A stretch of 64,000 nucleotides of DNA from Scatosoma sp045660265 (GTDB lineage: Bacteria > Bacillota > Clostridia > Christensenellales > Borkfalkiaceae): the NCBI GenBank assembly GCA_045660265.1, contig JAZRDM010000038.1, positions 42,052-106,051 of the forward strand, written 5' to 3'. Within the stretch, counting starts at the first letter, position 1. Every line of letters starts with the position of its first letter. Of the stretch, positions 41,575-49,668 are shown in pieces. The translations under genes were made by a program, and so were the position numbers. The notes under the pieces are model-generated. The model did not search any database. It was given only the letters and a program-made list of their open reading frames with translations, and was not told the DNA's origin.

Positions 41575-44391
41575 ATGGAAAAAATTGTTATTAAAGGCGC
41601 AAAAGAAAACAATTTAAAAAATATTAACGTAGAAATTCCCAGAAACACGCTGACAGTGCTGACGGGCGTTTCAGGGAGCGGTAAATCGACATTGGCGTTC
41701 GATACTATTTTCGCGGAAGGACAACGCCGTTATGTCGAAAGCTTGTCGGCGTACGCTCGGCAATTTTTAGGGCAGATGGAAAAGCCGGACGTCGAAAGCA
41801 TTGAAGGGCTTTCGCCTGCAATTTCTATCGACCAAAAAACGACCTCGCACAACCCGCGTTCGACGGTGGGGACAGTAACGGAAGTATACGATTATTTCCG
41901 TTTGCTGTTTGCAAGAATCGGTATTCCGCATTGTCCCAATTGCGGTAGAGAAATTCGTCGCCAAACGGTAGACGAAATTGCCGATAAGGTAATGTCAATG
42001 CCTGAAGGGAGTAAAATTTTAATCAACGCGCCCGTGGTGCGTGGTAGAAAGGGTGAGTACGTTAAAGAGTTAAACGGCTTTAAAAAGAGCGGTTACGGCA
42101 GAGTAAAAATTGACGGAATCGTTTACGATTTGCAAGAAGAAATTAAGCTAGAAAAAAATATCCGTCACAATATTTCCGTCGTTGTGGATAGATTGGTGGT
42201 AAAGCCCAACATTCAAAAACGCTTGACGGATAGTTTGGAAACGGCGTTGAAGCTAGCCGACGGGTTGGTGGTTATCGATTGCGACGGAAAGGAAGAGCTG
42301 TATTCGATTAACTACGCTTGTCCTGATTGTAATATTTCCATTGAAGAAATCGAGCCGAGAATGTTCTCGTTTAACACCGTTTACGGTGCGTGTCCCGAGT
42401 GTTTCGGGATAGGGTATCGGCAAATTGTCGACCCTGATTTGATATGCCCCGACAAAACGAAAACCTTACGGGAAGGGGCAATGAAAATTACGGGCTGGAA
42501 TTTAGGCTCGCAATCAATGTCCATGATGGAATTGAATGCAATTGCCAAGGCGTATAATTTCTCTTTGGACGTACCCGTAAAAGATTTGCCCGATGATATT
42601 TATCATTTATTGATGTACGGCAACGGCGGGGAAAAAATTGACATGCAATACAATACCCGTACGTTTAACGGCAGTTTTAAAAAGCATTGGGAAGGATATG
42701 TAAACAATTTACAAAGACGGTATGGGCAAACGTCTTCGGACGGTGTAAAATACGATATAGAGAAACTGATGCGTTCGGCACCTTGCGATTGCTGTAAGGG
42801 AAAGCGCTTAAAAAAGGAATCGCTTTCCGTCCGTATCAACGGCAAAAATATTTGGGATGTGTGCGAAATGTCCGTGGATAATTTGTGTGCGTTTATGGAT
42901 GAAGTAAAGGCGAAATTTACACCGACGGAAGCAATGATTGCGCATTCTATTGTGAAAGAAATCAATAACCGTTTGGGTTTTTTGCGGAACGTAGGATTGA
43001 ATTATTTGACGCTGGCGCGCACGGCGAGTACGCTTTCGGGCGGCGAAGCGCAACGTATCCGCTTGGCGACGCAAATCGGCAGCGCATTGACGGGCGTTTT
43101 GTATATTTTAGACGAACCTAGTATTGGTTTGCATCAGCGCGACAACGAAAAATTGCTTTCGTCCTTGCAGGGTTTACGCGATTTAGGAAACACGCTAATC
43201 GTTGTTGAACACGACGAAGATACGATAAAAACAGCCGATTATTTGGTGGATATTGGTCCAAAAGCAGGCGTGCATGGCGGTGAGGTGGTTGCGTGCGGTA
43301 CGCAGGAAGACGTTATGGCGGCAGAAAATTCGATTACGGGTGATTATTTGGCAGGAAGAAGAAAAATCTGCGTGCCTTGTATGCGAGAAAAGCCTAGCGA
43401 AAAGTGGTTAGAGCTGAAAGGCTGTAAGCAAAATAATTTAAAAGATATCGACGTGAAATTCCCCGTAGGCTTAATTACGGCAGTTACGGGCGTTTCGGGA
43501 AGCGGGAAGTCAAGTTTGGTAAATGAAATACTCTATCCCGTTTTAGCAAACGAGTTAAACGGCGCGCGGCAGGTACTTGGGAAATTTGACGAGATTAAAG
43601 GCGTGGAATATTTTGATAAAGTGATTGCAATTGACCAGTCGCCTATTGGCAGAACACCGCGTAGCAATCCTGCGACGTATACGGGGGTATTCGGCGCGAT
43701 TCGCGATTTGTTTGCAATGACGCCCGACGCTAAAGAACGCGGCTATAAAGCAGGGAGATTCTCCTTTAACGTTGCAGGGGGGAGATGCGAGCATTGCTTC
43801 GGCGACGGGATTATTAAAATTGAAATGCATTTCTTGCCTGATATTTTTGTTCCTTGCGAGGTGTGCGGCGGAAAACGGTATAATCGTGAAACGTTAGAAG
43901 TTAAATACAAGGGTAAGAGTATTTTTGACGTTTTGGATATGACGGTAGAAGAAGCGTGTGAGTTTTTTGCGCCCGTACCAGCGATTTACAATAAAATTAA
44001 AACGTTAAACGACGTGGGGCTTGGGTATATTAAGTTAGGACAAAGCTCTACCACGCTTTCGGGCGGTGAGGCGCAGCGTGTAAAGTTGGCGACGGAGCTT
44101 GCCAAGCGTTCGACGGGAAAAACGTGCTATATTTTAGACGAGCCTACGACGGGGTTGCATACCTACGACGTGGATAAGCTGATTAAGATTTTATTAAAGC
44201 TGCGCGCGAATGGGAATACCGTTATTGTAATCGAGCATAATTTAGACGTAATTAAAACAGCAGATTATATTATCGATTTGGGTCCTGAAGGCGGCGACGG
44301 CGGCGGTACAATCGTTTGCTACGGCTCGCCTGAAGACGTGGCAAACGTTGCGGAAAGTTACACAGGGCAATTTTTAAAAAAGGTGTTATAA
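41575..44391 (+). CDS. uvrA: excinuclease ABC subunit A
   Basis: A 938-residue UvrA, the damage-recognition ATPase of excision repair. It has two ABC cassettes, with Walker A GVSGSGKSTLAFDT (near residue 30) and GVSGSGKSSLVNE (near 640), and signatures TLSGGEAQRIRLATQ and TLSGGEAQRVKLATE. Zinc modules appear as CPDCNISIEEIEPRMF...CPECFG and CEHCFGDG...CEVCGG. Length is normal. AAGGAAG precedes the ATG. Confidence 0.98.
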   Translation: MEKIVIKGAKENNLKNINVEIPRNTLTVLTGVSGSGKSTLAFDTIFAEGQRRYVESLSAYARQFLGQMEKPDVESIEGLSPAISIDQKTTSHNPRSTVGTVTEVYDYFRLLFARIGIPHCPNCGREIRRQTVDEIADKVMSMPEGSKILINAPVVRGRKGEYVKELNGFKKSGYGRVKIDGIVYDLQEEIKLEKNIRHNISVVVDRLVVKPNIQKRLTDSLETALKLADGLVVIDCDGKEELYSINYACPDCNISIEEIEPRMFSFNTVYGACPECFGIGYRQIVDPDLICPDKTKTLREGAMKITGWNLGSQSMSMMELNAIAKAYNFSLDVPVKDLPDDIYHLLMYGNGGEKIDMQYNTRTFNGSFKKHWEGYVNNLQRRYGQTSSDGVKYDIEKLMRSAPCDCCKGKRLKKESLSVRINGKNIWDVCEMSVDNLCAFMDEVKAKFTPTEAMIAHSIVKEINNRLGFLRNVGLNYLTLARTASTLSGGEAQRIRLATQIGSALTGVLYILDEPSIGLHQRDNEKLLSSLQGLRDLGNTLIVVEHDEDTIKTADYLVDIGPKAGVHGGEVVACGTQEDVMAAENSITGDYLAGRRKICVPCMREKPSEKWLELKGCKQNNLKDIDVKFPVGLITAVTGVSGSGKSSLVNEILYPVLANELNGARQVLGKFDEIKGVEYFDKVIAIDQSPIGRTPRSNPATYTGVFGAIRDLFAMTPDAKERGYKAGRFSFNVAGGRCEHCFGDGIIKIEMHFLPDIFVPCEVCGGKRYNRETLEVKYKGKSIFDVLDMTVEEACEFFAPVPAIYNKIKTLNDVGLGYIKLGQSSTTLSGGEAQRVKLATELAKRSTGKTCYILDEPTTGLHTYDVDKLIKILLKLRANGNTVIVIEHNLDVIKTADYIIDLGPEGGDGGGTIVCYGSPEDVANVAESYTGQFLKKVL

Positions 44392-44407
44392 ATTGTTTTA
44401 TTTTTAA

Positions 44408-44429
44408 TTCAACACATACACGGGTGGGG
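44408..44429 (-). repeat. dispersed repeat, copy 8 (ACCCGTG variant)
   Basis: On the minus strand it reads CCCACCCGTGTATGTGTTGA then A. On the plus strand its GGGTGGGG lies seven bases before the ATG at 44437, so it may serve as the ribosome site of that gene. Confidence 0.6.
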
Positions 44430-44436
44430 TGTTTTT

Positions 44437-45228
44437 ATGGAAAACGTAAATAAAACGCTATATATTCCGCTTTATGGAAAGGCGCTTGTAAGCGAAAAAG
44501 GCATTTTGTTAAAGGATAAAAAGGCGCAAGAGATTTGGGTAAAAGAGTCTTTTAAGCTTAAAGGAAAGTCGAAATCGAAATGGCTTGCATATTATATGGC
44601 AATGCGCGCGCGTGTATTTGATGAATGGGTGAAGGCCAACGCGGGTAAAGATTCCTGCCAAGTTTTGCATATAGGCTGCGGGCTGGATAGCCGAGTGGAG
44701 AGAGTGCAAGCGGAATGTTCACTGTGGGTGGACGTCGATTTTCCCGAAGTGATACAAACAAGAAAATTGTATTATGCCGAAAACGAAAATTATCGTATGA
44801 TTGGCGCGGACGCGCGGGAAATAGAGTGGCTAGAACAATTACCGAATGCAAAGACGGTAATCGTTGTAATGGAAGGGATTAGCATGTATCTCGCGCCGGA
44901 AGAACTGAAAAAGCTATTGAGCGGAATTTGCGGGAAGTATGAAAGCGTGCGCGTGCTGATTGACTGCTATACGGTGTTAGCGGCGAAGTTGTCTAAGCAT
45001 AGAAATCCCGTCAACGACGTAGGGGTAACAAACGTTTACGGGATTGACGATCCGCAAATTTTGACAGAGGGAACGGGGCTTTCCTTTGTAAAGGAATGGG
45101 AGCTGACTCCTGCATATATGATAGAAGAATTGCAAGGTTTAGAAAAGAAAATTTTTCAAAAACTGTACGCGGGCGGTTTTTCTAAAAAGTTATATAAGAT
45201 GTATGAATATGAAAAAGCACGCTTTTAA
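44437..45228 (+). CDS. LCMT/TcmP-type SAM-dependent methyltransferase
   Basis: A 263-residue protein of the leucine carboxyl methyltransferase-like family. The SAM site is VLHIGCGLDSRVERV near residue 76, then VDVDFPEVIQTRKLYY with the acidic ligand, DAREIEWLEQLP, and VVMEGISMYLAPEEL, all diagnostic of the LCMT/PPM/TcmP O-methyltransferase group. Its substrate is unknown. Such genes occur alone in many Clostridia. It has its own terminator, and the stop codon is embedded in that hairpin. Confidence 0.85.
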   Translation: MENVNKTLYIPLYGKALVSEKGILLKDKKAQEIWVKESFKLKGKSKSKWLAYYMAMRARVFDEWVKANAGKDSCQVLHIGCGLDSRVERVQAECSLWVDVDFPEVIQTRKLYYAENENYRMIGADAREIEWLEQLPNAKTVIVVMEGISMYLAPEELKKLLSGICGKYESVRVLIDCYTVLAAKLSKHRNPVNDVGVTNVYGIDDPQILTEGTGLSFVKEWELTPAYMIEELQGLEKKIFQKLYAGGFSKKLYKMYEYEKARF

Positions 45229-45243
45229 TAGCGTGCTTTTTTG
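45212..45243 (+). terminator. terminator overlapping methyltransferase stop
   Basis: AAAAAGCACGC and GCGTGCTTTTTT pair around ttttaata. The loop contains the TAA stop. Confidence 0.85.
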
Positions 45244-45264
45244 TGATAAAATATTCAAAAGGAA

Positions 45265-45287
45265 GGGGCAGGGTAGCGTTTAACGCG
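45265..45287 (+). repeat. dispersed repeat, copy 9
   Basis: GGGGCAGGGTAGCGTTTAA followed by CGCG, between a terminator and the convergent lipoprotein stop. Confidence 0.65.
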
Positions 45288-45288
45288 T

Positions 45289-45747
45289 TTAAGGGGTTTG
45301 CGCTTTTTTGAGCGTGATGTGATAAAAATCAGTCGAATTAGGCGCATAAGAGCAGTTGATTAAGTCGCCTTCGATTAAGAAGACTAACCCCTCTTTGCCT
45401 TCAGCGGAGCTGAGTTCAATTTTTTCCTGTCCCATACTCGACCACACGCCTTCAGTTGAATCAGGCGATCCGAACATAGAAATTTCCATAACAAACGTAT
45501 TGTCTTCTCTAAGAGTTAACAGCCATGCGTCTGCTGGGAAAATTTTGCCTTCGTATTCCACGCCGGCGTGGATAATTTGATAATCGTCTGGCGTTTGGCG
45601 GGCGAAGGAATGAAATTGATAAGTACCGGTTATGGTGAAAGCAGAATCAGGGCTGGAATCGTCCGTTGTGGAGTGAGAACAAGCTGTGAATAAACAAAGG
45701 CAAAAGAACGTTAAAAAAGTTAAAACGCTTGTAATAAATTTTTTCAT
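45289..45747 (-). CDS. small lipoprotein A
   Basis: The ATG at 45747 gives 152 residues with a signal peptide and lipobox LFTAC (Cys23), then a Ser/Asp-rich linker. The mature domain has alternating strands ending in DFYHITLKK and conserved-looking GTYQFHSFA and DAWLLTLREDNTFVMEI. The neighbouring 45894 gene has the same plan (TYKFNAFRV, EDTFILIMNSNSTFAL), so the two are diverged paralogues with a lipocalin-like or small beta-barrel pattern. Function unknown. Confidence 0.78.
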   Translation of the reverse strand: MKKFITSVLTFLTFFCLCLFTACSHSTTDDSSPDSAFTITGTYQFHSFARQTPDDYQIIHAGVEYEGKIFPADAWLLTLREDNTFVMEISMFGSPDSTEGVWSSMGQEKIELSSAEGKEGLVFLIEGDLINCSYAPNSTDFYHITLKKAQTP

Positions 45748-45761
45748 AAAAGGCTCCTTTC

Positions 45762-45787
45762 GCAGTATGATAAAAGTATTATACTGC
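45762..45787. promoter_or_regulatory. inverted repeat over lipoprotein A promoter -10
   Basis: GCAGTAT and ATACTGC are separated by 12 bases and cover the -10 box and start-site region. Confidence 0.45.
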
Positions 45788-45807
45788 ATACCCTTATACA
45801 TTGTCAA
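45778..45807 (-). promoter_or_regulatory. promoter of lipoprotein A
   Basis: On the minus strand TTGACA and TATAAT are 18 bases apart. Confidence 0.75.
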
Positions 45808-45854
45808 TACCTTGATGAAATTTATTGGGGGGGGATAGGCGAAAGCTGGACGAA

Positions 45855-45884
45855 TACAAAAAAGGCTCTCAAACGAGAGCCTTT
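45855..45884 (-). terminator. terminator of lipoprotein B
   Basis: AAAGGCTCTC and GAGAGCCTTT pair around aaac. The minus-strand T-run follows. Confidence 0.85.
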
Positions 45885-45893
45885 ATGGCTTGA

Positions 45894-46328
45894 TTATTTT
45901 TTAAAGCGGATTTGGAGATTTTCGTTTATATCAAGAACAATGGTATTGTCATCTATCTTACGGCCAACCGTAACGGCGGTTTCTTCGCTCATGGTGAAAT
46001 AGATTGCGTCTTGGTAACCATTCATCCAAGTTCCTGTACGGATTCCGCTAAGAGACTCTAAAATATTGTTGTCGGCGTCCGTTTTGCTAAGATTACAGCA
46101 TAAAGCAAAGGTGGAATTGCTGTTCATTATCAAAATAAAGGTATCTTCTTTAATTTCAATGCCGTTAAATTTTCCGTTTACTTCAACGGTGATGGTGTTA
46201 TCGCCTTCAGATACTCGAAAAGCGTTAAATTTGTAAGTTTCCGGACCCTTTGTGAGTTCACAGCCCGCAAATAAAAAACAACAACAGCTCATTATACAAA
46301 CAAGTATAAAGGCGAAAAATTTTTTCAT
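45894..46328 (-). CDS. small lipoprotein B
   Basis: The ATG at 46328 gives 144 residues, with a Cys-rich signal segment (MSCCCFLFAGC) whose lipobox Cys is residue 23. It is a diverged paralogue of the 45289 product with the same strand order and ends LDINENLQIRFKK. Its promoter spacer holds a perfect palindrome, and an XRE-type regulator is divergently encoded 96 bases away, so repression by that regulator is likely. Biochemical function unknown. Confidence 0.78.
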   Translation of the reverse strand: MKKFFAFILVCIMSCCCFLFAGCELTKGPETYKFNAFRVSEGDNTITVEVNGKFNGIEIKEDTFILIMNSNSTFALCCNLSKTDADNNILESLSGIRTGTWMNGYQDAIYFTMSEETAVTVGRKIDDNTIVLDINENLQIRFKK

Positions 46329-46360
46329 AAAAGATTCCCTCCAAATGTAATAGTGAAACA

Positions 46361-46389
46361 ATTATAATTCATATTTTATGAATTGTCAA
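46361..46389 (-). promoter_or_regulatory. promoter of lipoprotein B with operator in spacer
   Basis: On the minus strand TTGACA (46389-46384) and TATAAT (46366-46361) are 17 bases apart. The spacer is filled by the palindrome AATTCATA-ttt-TATGAATT (46366-46384). TATGAATTATGAA recurs at the XRE gene start. Confidence 0.75.
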
Positions 46390-46424
46390 GCACCAAAGTA
46401 AAAAAAATTTATATAATATGAATT

Positions 46425-46634
46425 ATGAAAGTATTTGGAGAAAGGGTAAAACAAACCTTAAAAGAAACGGGAATTACACAAAAACAGATGGCGGCGCATT
46501 TAAAAGTACAGACGTCGACGCTGTGCGAATGGCTGAACGACCACAATGAACCGCCTATGCAAATGATTGTAGAGATTGCCTTATTTTTAGAAGTTTCTAC
46601 CGATTTTTTGCTTGGGATAAAAGAGTATGATTGA
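46425..46634 (+). CDS. XRE-family regulator, 69 aa
   Basis: A single helix-turn-helix domain of the Cro/CI type: FGERVKQTLKETGITQKQMAAHLKVQTSTLCEWLNDHNEPPMQMIVEIALFLEVSTDFLLG. It is a minimal regulator without a sensor domain. No Shine-Dalgarno is visible. A TATAAT lies at 46412-46417, which would place the transcript start on or next to the ATG, so the message may be leaderless. It is divergent from lipoprotein B and probably controls it and itself through the ATTCATA/TATGAAT sites. Confidence 0.88.
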   Translation: MKVFGERVKQTLKETGITQKQMAAHLKVQTSTLCEWLNDHNEPPMQMIVEIALFLEVSTDFLLGIKEYD

Positions 46635-46635
46635 G

Positions 46636-46669
46636 AAAAAAACACGCTTATCATAAGCGTGTTTTTTTT
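46636..46669 (+). terminator. terminator after XRE gene
   Basis: AAAAAACACGCTTA-tca-TAAGCGTGTTTTTTTT. Confidence 0.9.
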
Positions 46670-46680
46670 ATTGGAGATGA

Positions 46681-46701
46681 TTCAACTCGTACACGGGTGG
46701 G
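46681..46701 (-). repeat. dispersed repeat, copy 10 (ACCCGTG variant)
   Basis: On the minus strand CCCACCCGTGTACGAGTTGA then A, immediately past the veg stop. The last 12 bases equal those of copy 1. Confidence 0.65.
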
Positions 46702-46941
46702 TTAAATTCGTTTTAATTTTACAATACCGCAAAGTACGTCGGAGTACGAATAGGCGGTTTTTCCTAAAAAATCTTTTTCGTCGGGTTGGATTGTAAACAG
46801 CGCAGGATAGACGCCGGAAAGGATACCGCAAAAGCGCATGGTTTTATTTCTGCCTAAATTCACTTTAACCGCGACGCGTTGCGCGGAGAAATCTTTTACC
46901 ATTTGTTTGACATCGGAAATATTTTTTGTAGGTTTAATCAT
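46702..46941 (-). CDS. veg: Veg family protein
   Basis: A 79-residue protein matching Veg (DUF1021): basic KVNLGRNKTMRFCGILSGVYPALFTIQ followed by YSYSDVLCGIVKLKRI, as in the Bacillus protein linked to biofilm matrix gene stimulation. It is a small SH3-like beta protein. It lies next to the SPOCS/LysM and ispE genes, the usual Firmicutes order. No Shine-Dalgarno is obvious ahead of the ATG. Confidence 0.9.
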   Translation of the reverse strand: MIKPTKNISDVKQMVKDFSAQRVAVKVNLGRNKTMRFCGILSGVYPALFTIQPDEKDFLGKTAYSYSDVLCGIVKLKRI

Positions 46942-47094
46942 ACAATAAGTATGGAAAAAATTTCAAAAAAATATACCTTGCTAAAAAAATATTCTAATTG
47001 TGCAAAGATTGTCATAGAATACAAAGGAAAGTTTCTTGCGCTGTGAAAACGTGGCGGGGGATAGAAAGCAAAAAAATAAAAGGATGGGAGTGTT

Positions 47095-48576
47095 ATGAAG
47101 ACGCAATATGATACCTATACTTACACCAGCGAATTGTGTCGATTAAAAAGTCAATCGATTGTCGAGTGCCGATTGCCTGGTTCGGAAATTGTTAGTGTGT
47201 TGCAAACGCAAGCAAAAACGGTTGCGCTTACGTGCGAATGCGCGGACGGCGAAGTAAAGTACAGCGGGAAACTGCTTTTAAGCATTGTTTACGAGGATAT
47301 GGAAAAAAAGATTTGCCGTATCGAGCGAGGTGCGGAGTTTTATCATAAGGCAGAGGATGCGACCATTACGCCCGCTTGCTTTGCGAAAGTGGATTTTTGC
47401 GCGGAGAATATTACGACTCGTCGGGAAGGAACGGGATTGTATGTATCCGTTGTGGTTGGGGCGGATATAAACGTATACGGAACAAGAACGAGAGAGTTTT
47501 TAATCGGCGGGAATGACTTGGTTGTTAAAAAGAAAGCAATGTCTATGGTGAAAATTTTTTGCGTGGACGGCGAAGTGGAAACGGAAGATGAGTTTGATAC
47601 CGATTACGTAGGAGATATTTTGCTGCATAACGAGCGGGCGATTCTCTCCTCAGTTACCGCAAAAGCGGGGCAGATTGACGTAAACGGCGAAATCCGCTTA
47701 AACTTCTGTGTGTTAAAGCGAGATAATAATCTTTATTCGTACGAGCGATTTATTCCGTTTGCGTTGCAAATTCCTTGTGAAGAAGCGTTTGGAAACATTG
47801 GTGTAGGCGCTAGATGCGGTGTCAGTGATATTACCATAAACGCTACGTGCGACGAGGAACGCGGGGTTAGCAGAATTAACGTGTCCGTCGTGGTAGGCGC
47901 GGAGTGTACGGTGTACGTCAAAGAAGAAATTTTAGTGGTGGATGACGCCTTTTCGTTGGATAGGGAAATTAGCCTTGAAAAGCAAAAGTGCGGGGGCAGG
48001 TATTTGACGAATTGTAAGCGCATGGTGGAACAAGTGGGCGGAGAGGCCGCTCTTTCCAACGGAAACGGTGCGGACGGAGCATTGATAGTAGCGTTTGCGC
48101 CGCGGGCGGAAATTACTTGCAAAAAGACGGAAAACGGCGGGGAAATGGAAGGTGTATTAGAAGCGGACATTCTAATCAAAGGAGAGGATGGCGGATATAA
48201 AAAGAATTCGTTGTCGTTGCCGTTTTTGTTCCCGATTGGCGAAATGGGGGACGAGGCAGAGGCGGAAGCTGTTGTCAGCGGACTGTCGGTAAGAAAAAAA
48301 TCAGATGGTAGCGTGGTGGCGGAAGCAACGCTGAAACTCTGCGTAAAAATGTATAAAAATTTGCAGGATGAGTATGTTTGTCAAGTAACGGATGGGGAAG
48401 AATATCCCAAAACGCAATCTGCTTTTCAAATTTTTGCGTTGCGGGAAAGTGAAGATTTGTGGCAAGTGGCAAAGCGGTTGAAAAAAAGACCAGAAGAGGT
48501 GGAAAAGTGTAATCCCGATTTGCATTTCCCTGTAAAAAAAGGCGAAAAAATTTATATTTATACACAATGCGAGTAA
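47095..48576 (+). CDS. SPOCS/DUF3794 and LysM protein
   Basis: A 493-residue protein with repeated DUF3794 (SPOCS) modules (about 30-140, 165-285 and 300-420; for example YVGDILLHNERAILSSVTAKAGQIDVNGEI) and a C-terminal LysM domain (ALRESEDLWQVAKRLKKRPEEVEKCNPDLHFPVKKGEKIYIY, near 445-490). This build is common in Clostridia, is related to spore coat morphogenetic proteins such as SpoVID, and is encoded between veg and ispE. It likely binds peptidoglycan of the spore or cell surface. No signal peptide is present, consistent with action in the mother cell. GGGAG precedes the ATG. Confidence 0.88.
   Translation: MKTQYDTYTYTSELCRLKSQSIVECRLPGSEIVSVLQTQAKTVALTCECADGEVKYSGKLLLSIVYEDMEKKICRIERGAEFYHKAEDATITPACFAKVDFCAENITTRREGTGLYVSVVVGADINVYGTRTREFLIGGNDLVVKKKAMSMVKIFCVDGEVETEDEFDTDYVGDILLHNERAILSSVTAKAGQIDVNGEIRLNFCVLKRDNNLYSYERFIPFALQIPCEEAFGNIGVGARCGVSDITINATCDEERGVSRINVSVVVGAECTVYVKEEILVVDDAFSLDREISLEKQKCGGRYLTNCKRMVEQVGGEAALSNGNGADGALIVAFAPRAEITCKKTENGGEMEGVLEADILIKGEDGGYKKNSLSLPFLFPIGEMGDEAEAEAVVSGLSVRKKSDGSVVAEATLKLCVKMYKNLQDEYVCQVTDGEEYPKTQSAFQIFALRESEDLWQVAKRLKKRPEEVEKCNPDLHFPVKKGEKIYIYTQCE
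47992..48009 (+). repeat. partial dispersed repeat inside SPOCS gene
   Basis: GGGGGCAGGTATTTGACG matches the family over its first 12 bases and then diverges. It could be chance. Confidence 0.3.
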
Positions 48577-48634
48577 TTTTTGCTGGCTTAAATGAAAATT
48601 TTGTTAAATTTCTTCACGAATTGAAAATAAACTG

Positions 48635-48663
48635 TTGAAATTTGGTAAAAAATATGCTACAAT
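48635..48663 (+). promoter_or_regulatory. promoter of ispE operon
   Basis: TTGAAA and TACAAT are 17 bases apart. Confidence 0.65.
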
Positions 48664-48679
48664 ATCATTAGAATTCTAT

Positions 48680-48699
48680 GCGGTGAGGGTTCTCACCGC
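48680..48699 (+). promoter_or_regulatory. leader hairpin of ispE
   Basis: GCGGTGAG-ggtt-CTCACCGC is a perfect 8-base-pair stem in the short leader, followed by TTTT, 15 bases ahead of the ATG. It may be an attenuator or a translation control element. Confidence 0.6.
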
Positions 48700-48713
48700 T
48701 TTTGGACTATTAT

Positions 48714-49652
48714 ATGAACACGGTAAAAGTAAAAGCGTATGCAAAAGTCAATTTGACCTTAGAAATTGTTGGGCAAAAGGATGGGTATCATTTGCTTGAC
48801 TCTTTTGTCGCGAGCGTAGATTTGTTTGATTTAATCGTTTTAAAGAAGAATAAAGGGAAATTAAGCCGAATTAAGATGGTTGGACGTGGAAGCGAAAGTA
48901 TCCCGCCGGAAAAGAACAATGCCTTAAAAGCAGCGGAGTTGTTTTCGGAAAAATTCCAAACGCATGGTGCGGACATCACCGTGTATAAAAATATTCCTAT
49001 GGGCGCGGGGCTTGGCGGTTCGTCGGCGGACGCGGCGGGGGTATTAAACGGTATGGCAAAGCTGTACGGGATTGACGACGACGTTGCTTTGGGTGAAATT
49101 GCGGATTCCTTGGGCAGCGATACCAAATATATGTTGACGGGCGGGTATGCTCGAATGCAGGGGCGAGGGACGGAAATTACCAAAATCTCGTCGGATAAAA
49201 AATTGCATATGTTGCTGTTGGCACCGAAAACTTCGGTGAACACAGGTGCTTGTTATGGTGAATTTGACCGAATGGAAAATACACAAACAGCGCAAAATGA
49301 TACGCAAAATTGTATCGATTGTTTTTTACGCGGGGATGAAAGTGAGGCGGGCAGGTATTTGATGAACGATTTGTATCGTCCTGCCGCGCGGTTAAACACC
49401 GACGTAAAAGAAGCGTATCAAAAGGCGTGTTCGTTTTCGCCGTTGGGTGCGGCGATGACAGGCTCGGGTAGTGCAGTATTCGCATTATTTGAAACGCGCG
49501 AGCTGTGCGAGTGGGCGAAGAGCCGTTATATAGGAAAAGCAGAAGCAATGGTGGTAAGTACCGTTGTGCCTGAATATAAAATGAAGGACAAGCAGCTGTT
49601 TAGAAATCCGTTTGCGCTTAGCGAAGACGAGATAGCTCAAGCGGACGATTAA
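48714..49652 (+). CDS. ispE: 4-diphosphocytidyl-2-C-methyl-D-erythritol kinase
   Basis: A 312-residue GHMP kinase of the MEP isoprenoid pathway that phosphorylates CDP-ME. The N-terminal VKAYAKVNLTLEIVG is the substrate motif, PMGAGLGGSSADAAGVL (near 95) is the ATP loop, and AAMTGSGSAVFALF (near 240) is the third GHMP motif. The ATG at 48714 is chosen. A TTG at 48702 overlaps the leader hairpin. No ordinary Shine-Dalgarno is present, so the hairpin may influence initiation. Confidence 0.95.
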   Translation: MNTVKVKAYAKVNLTLEIVGQKDGYHLLDSFVASVDLFDLIVLKKNKGKLSRIKMVGRGSESIPPEKNNALKAAELFSEKFQTHGADITVYKNIPMGAGLGGSSADAAGVLNGMAKLYGIDDDVALGEIADSLGSDTKYMLTGGYARMQGRGTEITKISSDKKLHMLLLAPKTSVNTGACYGEFDRMENTQTAQNDTQNCIDCFLRGDESEAGRYLMNDLYRPAARLNTDVKEAYQKACSFSPLGAAMTGSGSAVFALFETRELCEWAKSRYIGKAEAMVVSTVVPEYKMKDKQLFRNPFALSEDEIAQADD

Positions 49653-49668
49653 AAAAGGGAGAAAAAAG

